Assembly: GCA_029204225.1 (NCBI GenBank)
Contig: CM055107.1
Span: 10,088,472-10,152,471, forward strand
From: Diphasiastrum complanatum
Taxonomy: Eukaryota > Streptophyta > Lycopodiopsida > Lycopodiales > Lycopodiaceae
Length of the DNA: 64,000 nt
Reading direction: 5' to 3'
The notes beneath the pieces are model-generated. The model did no database searches, was not told the DNA's origin, and worked only from the letters and a program-made list of their open reading frames with translations. This document shows, in pieces, positions 1 through 11,400 of this stretch. The translations under genes were made by a program, and so were the position numbers. The first letter of the stretch is position 1, and each line of letters begins with the position of its first letter.

Positions 1-175
1 TCATGCTATTGCATGTAGATACTTATCATTGTCCGCCTATTAAGTACAATTCATAATGTAGAATGTATTGATCAAATTAGTTTCTTTTTGTAAACATTCA
101 CTTAGAGTTAAACACATTGCTTAAAGAACTAATTAGACTATAAACTATGTTACTTTATATTTGTATATATATATA
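1..175 (+). repeat. LTR-K fragment, sense orientation, cut by the window edge
   Basis: This stretch is nearly the reverse complement of 17640-17822 and also matches, in reverse, part of 57405-57550. The shared part ends at a TATA-rich run (about 160-175) that looks like an LTR TATA box, so I read it as the upstream part of a retrotransposon LTR. No coding sequence is attached. The left end lies outside the window. Confidence 0.6.
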
Positions 176-402
176 CTAGTAAAGAGTGCCCGTTGTTGAT
201 GGGCAATGGCAGCCGACATATGTGACGGCCGATGATTTGGAACTTCAGTATGTCGTTGACGGGTGATGACGTCCGATCTAGGTGACGACCGATGATCTAG
301 TGGGACCTAGGTGTGACATTAGGTGTGAATGGTAGACTGTGCCGTGAGAGGGGAGAAGTAGGCATGACATTAGGTGTGATGGGTAGGTTCTAGGCATGGC
401 AA
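176..402. repeat. Degenerate minisatellite
   Basis: Two imperfect copies of about 55-60 bp (about 190-250 and 251-312) share the words GTTGAYGGG, TGACG and CCGATGAT. They are followed by two copies of a GTGACATTAGGTGTGA-like word (about 312-330 and 365-382). There is no ORF. It ends at the GA/GT microsatellite. Confidence 0.5.
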
Positions 403-423
403 TAGAGAGAGAGAGAGAGAGAG

Positions 424-473
<50 letters not shown>
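403..473. repeat. Compound (GA)n(GT)n microsatellite
   Basis: About 12 GA units are followed by about 22 GT units, continuing into imperfect GTGTGC repeats up to about 505. The open frames reading Cys-Val or Val-Cys through it are artefacts of the repeat. Confidence 0.95.
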
Positions 474-478
<5 letters not shown>

Positions 479-539
479 GTGTTTGTGTGCTTGTGTGCGT
501 GTCTATGTGATATGAGTGGGTGGTCAAAGGTGGTAGGGA

Positions 540-674
<135 letters not shown>

Positions 675-689
675 TACTTTTATTTAGCG

Positions 690-2179
690 ATGTGTGTGGG
701 TTTGAAAAATACCATCGTTCTTCAGTAGGTCGATCAAATGCTGAAACTTCATGCTAAAGACCCTTCATATCAAATCAGGCCTATAAGCAGCTTTCTGTTG
801 GAATCGCAACTCTCTCCTCACCTCCAACCAATTTGGGTTCGCTGTCATCGTGATAAACAAATCAGGACAACCCAACTCCCTAACGACGGCCATAGCATCT
901 TGGTATTGCTGATGCATATGACGCGGTGAACCGATGTATGACGATGGAAGCACTACTCGCGTTCCTATGTCGCTAGAGGAATGAGCTCCCACGACATCAA
1001 CAATACCACTACGAATCTCTCTACGAAAACTGTGTTGATTATTGTAGTAGTAGTTCATGTTATTTTGCACCATCTTTGCCATCATGTCACATGTGTACTC
1101 TTGCAGCAGCCTTCCACCCAAATGAATCAGTGAAACATGCTCTGCACGAACCTATAAATGATAGCAATAAAACTTTCAAACGGTGACATCTTTGTGACTA
1201 CCCTCTAAATGCTCTTCAAAAGCATCAAAAAGTGCACCATCTTTGATCCACCTGCAAATCATCACCATCCATGAAGTAAATCTGCAAAAAAGAAGACCTA
1301 TCTGATGGCAACAAACCACCAATGTGATGGTACAACCGCCCAGACACTCAAAATGTGTATTCGCAGCCTACGGAGTTGGAGATGGGTCTATCCAGATTCA
1401 CCCCAAGAGATGCGAATGCCAATGAGTTATTGTAACCTTGAATGTTCTTCCTAAAATGAGCTCCCAAGTCATCGGAGGACATGTACAAATGAAATAGCTC
1501 AGAAGGATGGCATCAAAGGCAAACGCACCTTGCCTTTCATACAACAGAAACGGCTATTCCTTTCTGCTTTCCATCGCAAGGCCGAACAACAGCCACATGC
1601 AAACTGCATTCGTCCCAAATCATGATGGGATAGAGTCGGGAGCGATCTACCCATCTCAAATAACCTACCAACCCTATCTAGAGCTCTCCTCTTCGCCTGA
1701 AATCTATGCCCATGTCGTCTAGCTCTAGCTGATCTAGACTCTACCTCTGGAGTCCTATATGACGGGTGATTACGCACCTCCTCAAGCATAACACAGCGTG
1801 CTGGACCACCCCTACCTAAAAATCTCCTCTTCGCATAGTATCTACGCCTCAACATTTTAGTCCTAGCTGATCTAGACTCGGCCTCAGGTGTCCTATATGA
1901 CGGGTGGTTACGCACCTCCTTGGGCATAACCACCTCTACAAAAGTGGAATCTGCACCTAAAGACATCAACGAAACTACCTCTCTTGACTCTACTCCTCTC
2001 ATAGACGAGCAGACCTGTGTGATTGACCCTACTCCCAAACTGCTCGATGTAACATCCCCAAAGTCTAACCCTCTCACAAACAAACCAACATCTACTCCAA
2101 GAGGAGTTTCATTGCACACACTCGAAACGGTAGCTGAACCAACTACATCCTTATGAACACCCTGTTGAACCTGCTCCAT
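690..2179 (-). pseudogene. Helitron Rep/helicase N-terminal region, broken
   Basis: Reads right to left. The N-terminal part (about 2179-1499) contains the Helitron-type cysteine-rich segment, with motifs LGRMQFACGCC and CCMKGKVRLP. Next comes FRKNIQGYNNSLAFASLGV (about 1470-1395) and, after an in-frame stop at 1348-1350, a segment matching GQIYHQIGSLLP of the family. From 1140 to 765 a cleaner frame carries HLGGRLLQEYTCD, VVLPSSYIGSPRHM, YQDAMAVVRELGCPDLFIT and MTANPNW, the hallmark of the Helitron helicase-like N-terminal domain (established family knowledge). The family segment DLLKNDGIF continues in another frame to about 700. There are several frameshifts and stops. The HUH Rep core and the helicase domain are missing; the element stops at the GT microsatellite. 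It is not functional. A 46-residue segment is duplicated within the N-terminal part (1685-1790 and 1823-1928). Confidence 0.88.
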
Positions 2180-2204
2180 GCGATTTTAGGCCCTTTCATA
2201 CACA

Positions 2205-2345
2205 GTCTTTAGGCATTATGCATTACCATTAGGCTTTACGCATTAAGCTTTACGCATTATATTTTAGGCAGTAGGCATTACGTTGTAGGCATTACGCATT
2301 ACGTTCTAGGCATCATATTTTAGGCATTAGAATTAGATAAAGAAT
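2205..2345. repeat. Short degenerate tandem repeat (AGGCATTACGCATT-like)
   Basis: Words such as TAGGCATTA, ACGCATTA and GTTCTAGGCAT recur about ten times in 140 bp. There is no coding potential. Confidence 0.65.
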
Positions 2346-2849
2346 AGGCAAAACCATTCCAATGGATCTGCTATTTTTATGATCAGTGCTAGTTTGTCAA
2401 ATCAACCAATTACACATTACATTCATTATTTAGAAATGTCCACGTTCCAAGAACTAATCAAGGGATTAGATTCTCTATAGAAAATGCTTGATTTTGCACC
2501 AAAAATCACTCAAATTGGGTATGTGAGTCTAATGGATTTGCTAGTCACATACGATCAATGTTTATGATCAATGCTAGTTTGTCAAATCAAGCAATTACAC
2601 GTTATGTTCATTCTCTATAAATTTCCATGTTTTATGTTGTTATTTTGTCAATGAAGATAAAATAGAGTTCAAATCTCAACATCTATTTTCTATTTTGGCA
2701 ATCATGAAATTTTCCTAGAATGATAACACTAAAATGTAATTGTTTGAAAATGACTTTCCTAAGAGGATTAGGGTCTAGGCATTAGGAATAGATAAAGAAT
2801 AGCCAAAACCAAGCCAATTGAGTAATTGGGCTTTTTGTATCAATTCAAT
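2346..2849. repeat. AT-rich spacer with an imperfect direct repeat of about 190 bp
   Basis: A block around 2380-2455 (GATCAGTGCTAGTTTGTC and following) recurs at about 2569-2640. The word AGATAAAGAATAGSCAAAAC occurs at about 2334 and again at about 2786. I see no gene. Confidence 0.5.
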
Positions 2850-4013
2850 ATGAGGAAAGATAATAGGCCTATATGCCTGATTATGGGTCACATTATAAAA
2901 ATACTTCTAAATTATCATCCATATAGTCAATGCAAAGAACTCAAAAAATAAAGCAATATTTGCTTTTTACATCACTTGAATCAGAGATCATACTTAGAAG
3001 ATATTTAACTTGAAAGAGAGTTAAGAAATTTCGTTAAAGCTGTAAAACTTTATAGTATGTAAATAGGATCTGAAAAAATCTCAGTCAAACTGAAATCAAA
3101 TATTGTCATGCTGCATATACTTGTTGGAATCAGCTCGTAGAGTAAAAAAATATTGTAGTTATGACTTTTTGAATTCAGGTCATTATTTTAATACTTTTTT
3201 TGATAAAAGCATTTTAAACACTCGATGGCATTGGATCCTGGGATTTCGTGGACATTTCGGGCCGAGAGCCATTGGATGATTCTGGAATCTGTATATTGTA
3301 GTCTAAATCTAAAGTTTGCGTCCGATGAGTGATGGGAAATAGGACTATGGAATCTACGGTAAGAGGAAAGATAATAGGCCTATATGCCTGATTATGGGTC
3401 ACATTTTGAAAATACTTTAAAATCATCATCCATATAGTCAATGCAAAGCAATATTGCTTTCTACATCACTTGAATCGGAGATCATACTTAGAAGATATTT
3501 AACTTGAAAGAGAGTTAAGAAATTTCATAAAAGCCGTAAAACTTTATCTATCTAAATAGGATCTTTAAAAATGTCAGTCAAACTGAAATAAAAAATTGTC
3601 ATGCATATACTTGCTGGAATCAGCTTGTAGAGTAGAAAAATATTGTAGTTATGACTTTTTGAATTCAGGTCATTATTTTAATACTTTTCTTGATAAAAGC
3701 ATTTGTAACACTCGATGGCATTCGATTCTGGAATATCATGGACATTTTGGGCCGAGAGCCAAGGATGATTGTGGAATCTGTATATTGTAGTCTAAACCCT
3801 ATGTCCGATGAGTGATGGGAAACAGGACTATGGAATCGATGGTATGAGAAAAGATAATAGGCCTATATGTCTGATTATGGGTCACAGTATAAAAATACTT
3901 TAAAATCATCAGCCATATAGTCAATGCAAAGAACTCAAAAAATAAAGCAATATTGCTTTCTAGATCACTTGAATCTGAGATCGTACTTAAAAGATATTTA
4001 ACTTGAAAGAGAG
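2850..4013. repeat. Tandem repeat array, units of about 480-510 bp (left block)
   Basis: Units begin with the word GAGGAAAGATAATAGGCC at about 2850, 3361 and 3844. Each contains, in order, a GATTATGGGTCACA word, an ACATCACTTGAATC word, a GAATTCAGGTCATTATTT word and a CGTGGACATTTCGGGCCGAG word. Two full units and one partial unit (ending near 4013) are present. Short antisense ORFs in the units are not conserved as reading frames, so this looks like satellite-like or ancient repeat DNA and not a gene family. Confidence 0.85.
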
Positions 4014-6080
4014 TACATGTATATCCTGAGTAATCTAACCAGAAAATGCGATCTGAAGCCCATCAATAAGTAGCGCCCTGCATGCGCCTTCAACAGCGTT
4101 CACCATCCGCAGGACAAGCAAGAAATGGGCATCAATAACAAACAAAAAACAGGCTAAAAACAGGCTAGAGAGCGGTGCTTTCCATTCCACACAACCAGCG
4201 CTTTGATTGTTTCATCGCTTCGGCCCCTCAGCACTCCCTCCTCGGCGCTGGACAGCGGCCAATTGCCACAAAATAATTTTGTTTTTTTATCTATTTTGCC
4301 TCATGAACAGGTTTAGGAAAGGAAAAAACAGGGTTTGATCACTTGGCAGTCAAAGTCCTGGTTTTAGTCTATTCCACAGCTTTTAGGTTTATTGTTAGTG
4401 GATCAGAAGGTGGAATTGCCTGCTCAGCGAAGAACAAGCTAGCAGGCACTGAAGCATGTAATCCAAGTGCAGGGATCCCACAGCTAGCAGGCTCTTGGCA
4501 AGAAATCTGAGTTTCTGAGAATCAAGAAGCCAGAAGTTCATGCAAAAAACAAGAAAATACTATTCAGTCCAACCGATCAGTAGTTAATTTTCAGCAGAAA
4601 TTTCAGGGGATTCTCCAACGACCTTCAAATGTCAGAGGGAAGGCTACTTTGATAGTAAGCTTTCAACGTACTTTTTTGTATATCAGAGGCAGTTTTCTTC
4701 AGACAGCTGAACGTAACTCTGCACCTGTGCCGGAGCTACAGCGTATTTCTTGTTGGACGACTGTCCTCTAGCGTTGCTTCTATCTGTCACTTCTAGTATC
4801 TGTCACTTCTAGTATCAGAGAAGCCATGTTTTGCTAGCTGACCTCCAACGTATTTCTGGTGGATGAATGCAGCATTTTCATAATTCCCTTTGTTGGCTCT
4901 GTATACTGTGCCTTTGCCAAATCTACCTCAGCTCAAAAGTATGGTGAATAAGTTACTCCAGATGCAAACATTGTTTAGAAAGGTAGAACTAGTGATGAAG
5001 AAAGTGAAACAAGCGACAAAAGTAGTGAAGAAGACAACGTGCCCACTTCTAGTCCAATTCTGACAAGTGGTTTTAAAGCACAAGCTGTTCTCTACCTACA
5101 ATTCTGTCTCAGTGACAATTCGGAGAAGACTAGTCCTTGCTGTGAAAAACACTAGTTCTTGCTGTGACCCAGCCCACTGCAGAAAACCTCCTGTGAAAGA
5201 AATTCTCCCGGCTCCCATGTGACCCAGCCCACTGCACAAAACCTCGTGTGAAAGAAATTCTCCCAGCTCCCACGTTTTCTGAACACATCATCTCTTCATC
5301 TCTGTGCATGCAGAGCGCTGTTCATAGAGCACCAATATATATGGATAGAGCACCAGCTGTTACTCTATAATTAAATAATTAATTCTTTAAAGTAGAAAGC
5401 TGCAACGTGCTGGTTTGTCCATCACAACGAACATTCTTACTCAAAAAGCTAGAGTCATCACAACGTACATTCTTACTCAAAAAGCTAGAGTCACTCGAGA
5501 GTACATACCTTGATTGTACTTACTTTCCTTCCACATTTTGTGTAGAGTTATATTATTCATATGTGTCTATATGCATCACCTATGATAATATGAGTGTTTT
5601 ATCTCTCTTAGAATTTTTCTACACGTTTAAACATCTCATAGGTTTTATATGGGCTATGAGGGAAAATTTCTTATTTTCTTGAAATGTCTTGGACAGTTTA
5701 GAATTAACTAGATGTATAAACTTGTTTATCGTTATGTGTGTTTTCATTAAGATTGCTATAACATCAATGTCCCATTAATTCTCATAGATAGTCTTCTTTG
5801 ATTTCTTCATTTATTAGTATGGCTTTGATTGCGTACAGGAGTAGAACAATTGAAGTGCTACCAAAAAAACAAAAAAAATGTCGTCGTGTATGTAGTTATT
5901 TGGATTTTGATACAGTATGGGCATCCGTTAGTTTTTCACATAATCTTAACTGCACTTAGAAATCTAATTGTTTGTTTATATTGGAATTTATGAACCATTT
6001 GATGAAAAAGATCTATCGTATAAGTCAATCAAACTTTTGAGTTCTTGAATTTATGTTGCTTTGTATATCCGAACGCAGAT
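4014..6080. other. Unrecognised DNA splitting the tandem array, with short tandem duplications
   Basis: About 2.07 kb without a recognisable ORF lies between the broken third array unit and the next full unit. It holds several local duplications: a 17-bp unit around 4780-4813, a 58-bp unit at about 5161-5218 and 5219-5276, and a 35-bp unit at about 5421-5490. I see no LTR, terminal inverted repeat or flanking duplication that would define an insertion. The open frame at 5407-5682 is caused by the 35-bp duplication and matches no family I know. Confidence 0.5.
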
Positions 6081-6703
6081 ATGAGGAAAGATAATAGGCC
6101 TATATGCCTGATTATGGGTCACATTATAAAAATACTTTAAAATCATCATCCATATAGTCAATGCAATGAAGTCAAAAAATAAAGCAATATTGCTTTCTAC
6201 ATCACTTGAATCGGAGATCATACTTAGAAGATATTTAACTTGAAAGAGAGTTAAGAATTTTATCTATGTAAATAGGATCTTTAAAAATCTCAGTCAAACT
6301 GAAATCAAATATTGGCATGCATATACTTGCTGTAGAGTAGAAAAATATTGCAATTATGACTTTTTGAATTCAGGTCATTATTTTAATATTTTTTTGATAA
6401 AAGCATTTTTAACACTCGATGGCATTGGATCCTGGAATTTCGTGGACATTTCGGGCCGAGAGCCAAGGATGATTCTTGAATCTGTATATATTGTAGTTTA
6501 AATCTAAAGTTTGCATCCGATGAGTGATGGGAAACAGGACTATGGAATCTATGGTATGAGGAAAGATAATAGGCCTATATGTCTGATTATGGGTCACATT
6601 ATGAAAATACTTTAAAATCATCATCCATATAGGCCGTAAAAAATTTCATAAAAGTCGTAAAACTTTATCTATCTAGATAGGATCTTTAAAAATCTCAGTC
6701 AAA
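6081..6703. repeat. Tandem repeat array, right block
   Basis: One full unit (6081 to about 6555) and one internally deleted unit (6556 to about 6703) of the same family as 2850-4013. The last unit skips from the CATCCATATAG word straight to the GTAAAACTTTATC part. It ends within a CTCAGTCAAA word where antisense copia sequence begins. The other side of the break is at 15035. Confidence 0.82.
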
Positions 6704-6954
6704 GTTTACTCTCTCCTTGTGCATTCTTCTTCTTGAAACACTCGGATGCAAAGTGCCCCTTCTTTCCACAAAAGAAGCACTTGAGTTTGACTTTGTTCTT
6801 CTTTCCAGCTTTGGATCTTGATGATTGATCATCATTCTTGGTCTCCTTGTGTTGGATCTTCTTCTTTGACTTTGCCTTTCCCTTGCTTGAGAAGTTGGCC
6901 TTCTCATCACCATCATGCAACTTTAAGGATCCAATCCTTTGCTTGACATGAAGG
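6704..6954 (-). pseudogene. CopB gag, zinc-knuckle part (antisense copia, split by CopA)
   Basis: Antisense reading gives a Lys-rich linker followed by the retroviral-type zinc knuckle CFFCGKKGHFASECF (CX2CX4HX4C), characteristic of copia Gag, then a stop near 6699. The upstream gag portion lies at 13183-13760, on the far side of the inserted element CopA, in the same orientation. Protease, integrase, RT and 3' LTR of CopB are absent: the element ends abruptly against the tandem array. Confidence 0.88.
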
Positions 6955-7691
6955 TGTGAAGAATTGAAAAAGATTATCTATGTTAGATATAGGGGTCTTA
7001 TGTTTTTTACATCAAGCATCTAGGTGTAGGATGTTGATAGGAATAAATTTGGCATAGATGGCAAATTATGCATTTCCACTTGTAATGCCACTATTGAGCC
7101 AAAATAGAGTAAGAGACTAAACACTTGCTAATTAGAGTGTAGACAAGTGTAAAGTTTTTGTTTGATGAATTCCAAGAGGTCCAATAGGATATAGAGGTGG
7201 AACCTTGTGAGGTCCAATAGGAAATTGAGGTGTGCTTGAATATAGTCCAATAGAATTAAAAGGTGCATAGATCAATGATCCAATAGGATCAAGAGGTGAC
7301 AAAATGTGGTCCAATCATAGTTAAGCATAGTGGTAGCTCGTGGACCTACTAGTATCATTGTACTCCTCATTTTGAAATCAATTGATTTGGTGATTAATTA
7401 AATTTTGTGAGTTTTTGGATTTCTAGCTTTCTCTCTCTACCCGAGAGCTCTTGATGCATTTTCTCTCTCTACCTGAGAAGAGCAGCTTGTTTTTACTTAG
7501 ATTATTTTTTGAATACTTCCCACACGTGTGAGTGAGAGTTGGAAGTGATTGAATGCATGTAGTAGTGTGTTTTTGCCATAGGATTCAAGATTGATCTTGA
7601 ATCTCAATCTAGTCTTGATCTTGGTGCATCTACACACCTTAGGAGATCACAAGTACATGTAGTGGACAGTCCACACGTGTGAAAATCAACA
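6955..7691 (+). repeat. CopA 5' LTR
   Basis: A 737-bp copy with TG...CA ends. It contains two CACACGTGTG palindromes (7521-7530 and 7672-7681), the second 10 bp from the LTR end. Its partner is 12446-13182. Confidence 0.96.
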
Positions 7692-7703
7692 TGGTATCAG
7701 AGC
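7692..7703 (+). promoter_or_regulatory. CopA primer-binding site
   Basis: TGGTATCAGAGC directly follows the LTR end. It is complementary to the 3' end region of plant initiator tRNA-Met, the usual copia primer. Confidence 0.93.
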
Positions 7704-8447
7704 CTACCTAAGGTTACCATGCATTTTGATCCATCTAAGTGAAAAATTTTCATCAATCTTGAGCTAGAAATTGTCAAGGCCCATTTTCCTAGCTATCTTG
7801 TTCAATCTTGGATCAAAAGAGATCAAAAGGACATTGATTGGGTCTGACCTGGTACTGTACGGAATCAGGTGCTCAGACATGTGTGAGGAACATCCAATTT
7901 CAGTTTGGAAGTTCTCTCTCTTGTTTGATCCATTTATCTTGCTTGATAGCTTGTTTTGAAGCTATTTTTGTCTAGTTTCTGTTGCAATCAGTTTCATTCC
8001 ATTTGGTTGAGCCAATCAAAAGTTATAAGCTTTTGAAGAGGGTTAGGTAGGGCACCTAGACCTGGGTGGACACATTTGGTTTGGTCAAGAGATTGCTTGG
8101 TTGATCCAAAATCACAGTTGTATGCTTGCCAATCTCATCTATATGTGATCTAGGCATTGTTTTGAGATCTTAGCCATTTTGTTTCATTCAATATCATTGT
8201 ATTTGAGTCAAATTTGGTTTCTTAGTGTATTTCACACGTGCTAAGAGTGTTGGATCCTAACTTTGCCTATACTCCATCATTTGATGTGAAATAGATCTTG
8301 TTTTAGAGATATTTGTGTAGCTAGTGAGAATCAATTCACAAATTGTTGTAAGATCTTTCATAGGAGGAGATAGTACTCAATTATTGGATCCTATTCAAAG
8401 TGTGTAACAACATTTATTGTTCATCATCTGAGTTTTCTTCACTTCAA
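7704..8447 (+). other. CopA untranslated leader
   Basis: About 745 bp between the primer site and the Gag start. It shares blocks with the CopF leader (39880-40588), for example GGTACTGTACGGAATCAGG near 7850. It carries CACGTG-type palindrome variants near 7876 and 8233. Confidence 0.7.
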
Positions 8448-11400
8448 ATGTCTTCAATGGGTTCATCCTTGTTGGAACCAAGTGAAAGATTGACCACTTC
8501 AAATTATTCAATTTGGAAAATGAGGATGGAGTCCATCTTGATCCTTCAAGACGTGATGGACATAGTTCTTGGCCTTGAAGAAGAACCACAAGTTCTTCAA
8601 GAGGTTCAAAAATACAAAAAGAGAGCTAGGATGGCTCTCCACTACATTAAGATGAATGTCTCTAATGAGATATTGAGGGAGATAGGTACTTGTACAACAA
8701 TCAAAGAAGCTTGGGATTGTCTCAAGGCTATCTATGAGGCTAAGAATACCTCTAGGCTTCTCACTCTTAGGAATCAAATCTTTCAAAGTAGCCAAAAGAG
8801 TGATGAGAGTGCATCTAGTTATGTTTTGAGAGTAAAAGATATTCATAGAGAGCTTGCTTGTATTGGTGATTCCATCAATCAAAATGAGCTAGTTCAAGTC
8901 ATTCTCAATGGCTTGAGAAGTGAATTTGATAATCTTGTCCAATCCTATGCCATTAAGGAGGAGCTACCAAGTTTGGAGGCTCTCCAAAGTGTGCTAATTT
9001 CAGAAGAATCAAGACAAGAGTATAAGCTCTTGAGGATGGACAAGCTTTCTCTCACTCATAATGATGGCAAAGCTCTTTTTGCCAAGGATAAGCACAAAGA
9101 GAGGAGCAAGAACCAACATCAACAATCCTCAAGCAACGACAAAGTCAAATCCAAAGACAAAGATGAGGAGGAAGATGATTCCTCTAATGCTTCATCATCC
9201 AAGCTCAAGAAGAAGAAAAAGATCAAGTGCTTTTATTGTGGCAAGAAAGGTCATTATGCCACTAATTGCTTCAAAAAGAAGAATCAACTCAAGCAAGCCA
9301 ATATTACCAATGAGAAGGAAGACACTATTGCAAGTGATGGAGAGGGATCTCTTATGGTCTCTAGTTTCTCATCTACTCCTTTCAAGAAGGACGGCCTATG
9401 GTATATTGATAGTGGAGCCTCTTCACATATGTGTAGCTCCAAGGACTCTTTCTCTTCTATTGCACCTTATGATGGAGTGAAGAAATCAATATACATTGCA
9501 AATGATTTTGAATGTCCTATTGAAGGCATAGGGAACATTCCCTTGAAGCTTGCATCCTCTAAAGTTCTTTCTCTCTCTAGAGTTCTTTATGTACCTAAGC
9601 TTACCAAGAATCTTATTAGTGTTGGCCAATTGCTTGATAATGGCCTTGATGTAAAATTCAATGTTGATACTTGCACTATCAAGAACAATGATGAGATACT
9701 TGCATTAGGATCTAGATTTGGTGGCATCTATAAACTAGATCCAAATGAGTATGTGAATGCTTGTAATGTTGCTCTTGTGAACAAGCTCTCTATGGAGGAA
9801 TTATGTCATAGGAGGTTGGGACATCCCAACTACAAATCCATGTTCTCTATGATTAAAGAATCCAAAGCTATTGGCTTGCCAAAGTCATTCTCCAAGAAGA
9901 TCAAGCCTTGTGAGGCTTGTGCTTTTGCTAAATCTCACAAAAAGCCATTTACAAGATCTTCTATCAAAAGCAAGCATCCTTTGGAGTTAATCCACTCGGA
10001 TGTGCATTTCTCATCAACTACAAGCAAGGGAGGAGCCACTTGTTTTGTTACTTTCATTGATGATTACACAAGATTCACTTGGATATATCTTCTTGCTTCA
10101 AAATCTATGGTGTTTGATCATTTCCTTATTTTCAAAGCTTATGTAGAGAAGCAATTCTCATTCAAGATTAAAGCTCTTAGAAGTGATGGAGGTGGTGAAT
10201 ATATCTCCAATAAATTTCAAGACTTTTGTGAGCTTGAAGGCATTAAAAGAGAGTTTTCTTGTGCCTACTCTCCATCTCAAAATGGAGCGGCCGAGAGAAA
10301 GAATAGATCTCTATGTGAATGTGCAAAATCTATGAGAATTGAGGCATCTTTGCCCAAAGATTTTTGGGGAGAAGCCATTAATCGTGCAAATTATCTTTGC
10401 AACAGGCTCCCACATATAGCTCTTGGAGGAAAGTCACCATATGAAATCTTATTTTTGAAGAAGCCTAAGGTTGATCACCTTAGAGTTTTTGGATGCTTAT
10501 GCTTTGTCCATATTCCCTTGGAAACAAGGAAGAAGGAAGATCCTAGTGCATGCAAAGGGATCATGGTTGGATACTCATCCACCAAGAAGGCCTATAGAGT
10601 CTTTATACTCTCTACTTCTCAAGTTATTGAAAGTAGAGATGTTGTCTTTCATGAAGATCAACACTCATCATTTGAAGAGGCCGAGATCAAGAAATCTATG
10701 GATGCATCATCAATTATTGATTTTGAAGACAATCATGATGTGATGGGGTCGAGATTTGAAGAAGACTCTCCTCGAATTTTTTCACCAAGAAGATCCATGA
10801 GAGATAGATCCGAGCCTAAGAGGATCTCATATGTTGACAAAGGCAAACAAGTGGATCTTGATTCCACTAATTATGTTTTTTATGTCTCTCATGAAGAGCC
10901 AAAGAATGTACAAGAGGCACTCAATACCAAGGAGTGGTATGATGCCATGAAGCAAGAGTATGATGCATTGATCACCAGCAATACTTGGGAGCTTGTGGAT
11001 CCTCCTTCCAACAAGCATGTGATTGGTTGCAAGTGGGTATTTCGGATCAAGTTCAATCATGATGGCACCATCAACAAGCATAAAGCAAGATTATGTGCCA
11101 AAGGATTTGCTCAAATCCATGGTCTTGATTATGAGGAGACCTTTGCACCCGTTACAAAGATGGTAACAATAAGAATTCTTATTTCTCTTGCTTGGTTTTT
11201 CAAGTGGAAGGTGTTCCAATTAGATGTATCCAATGCTTTTCTAAATGGTTATCTTGAGGAGGAGATCTATATGGAACAACCTCAAGGATTCACAAAGGAT
11301 GAGTCCAAAGTGTGCTTGCTCTTCAAAAGTCTTTATGGACTCAAGCAAGCACCAAGATCATGGTATTCAAGACTTAACTCTTTCCTTATCTCACTAGGAT

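Noticed and set aside
3214-3441. Antisense ORFs within the 0.5-kb repeat (also 6409-6624)
   Set aside because: Frames are shifted between units and their products do not align over the full length.
2850-4013. Gene family or CRISPR-like array
   Set aside because: Units are about 0.5 kb, directly adjacent, without unique spacers or conserved frames; the host is a eukaryote.
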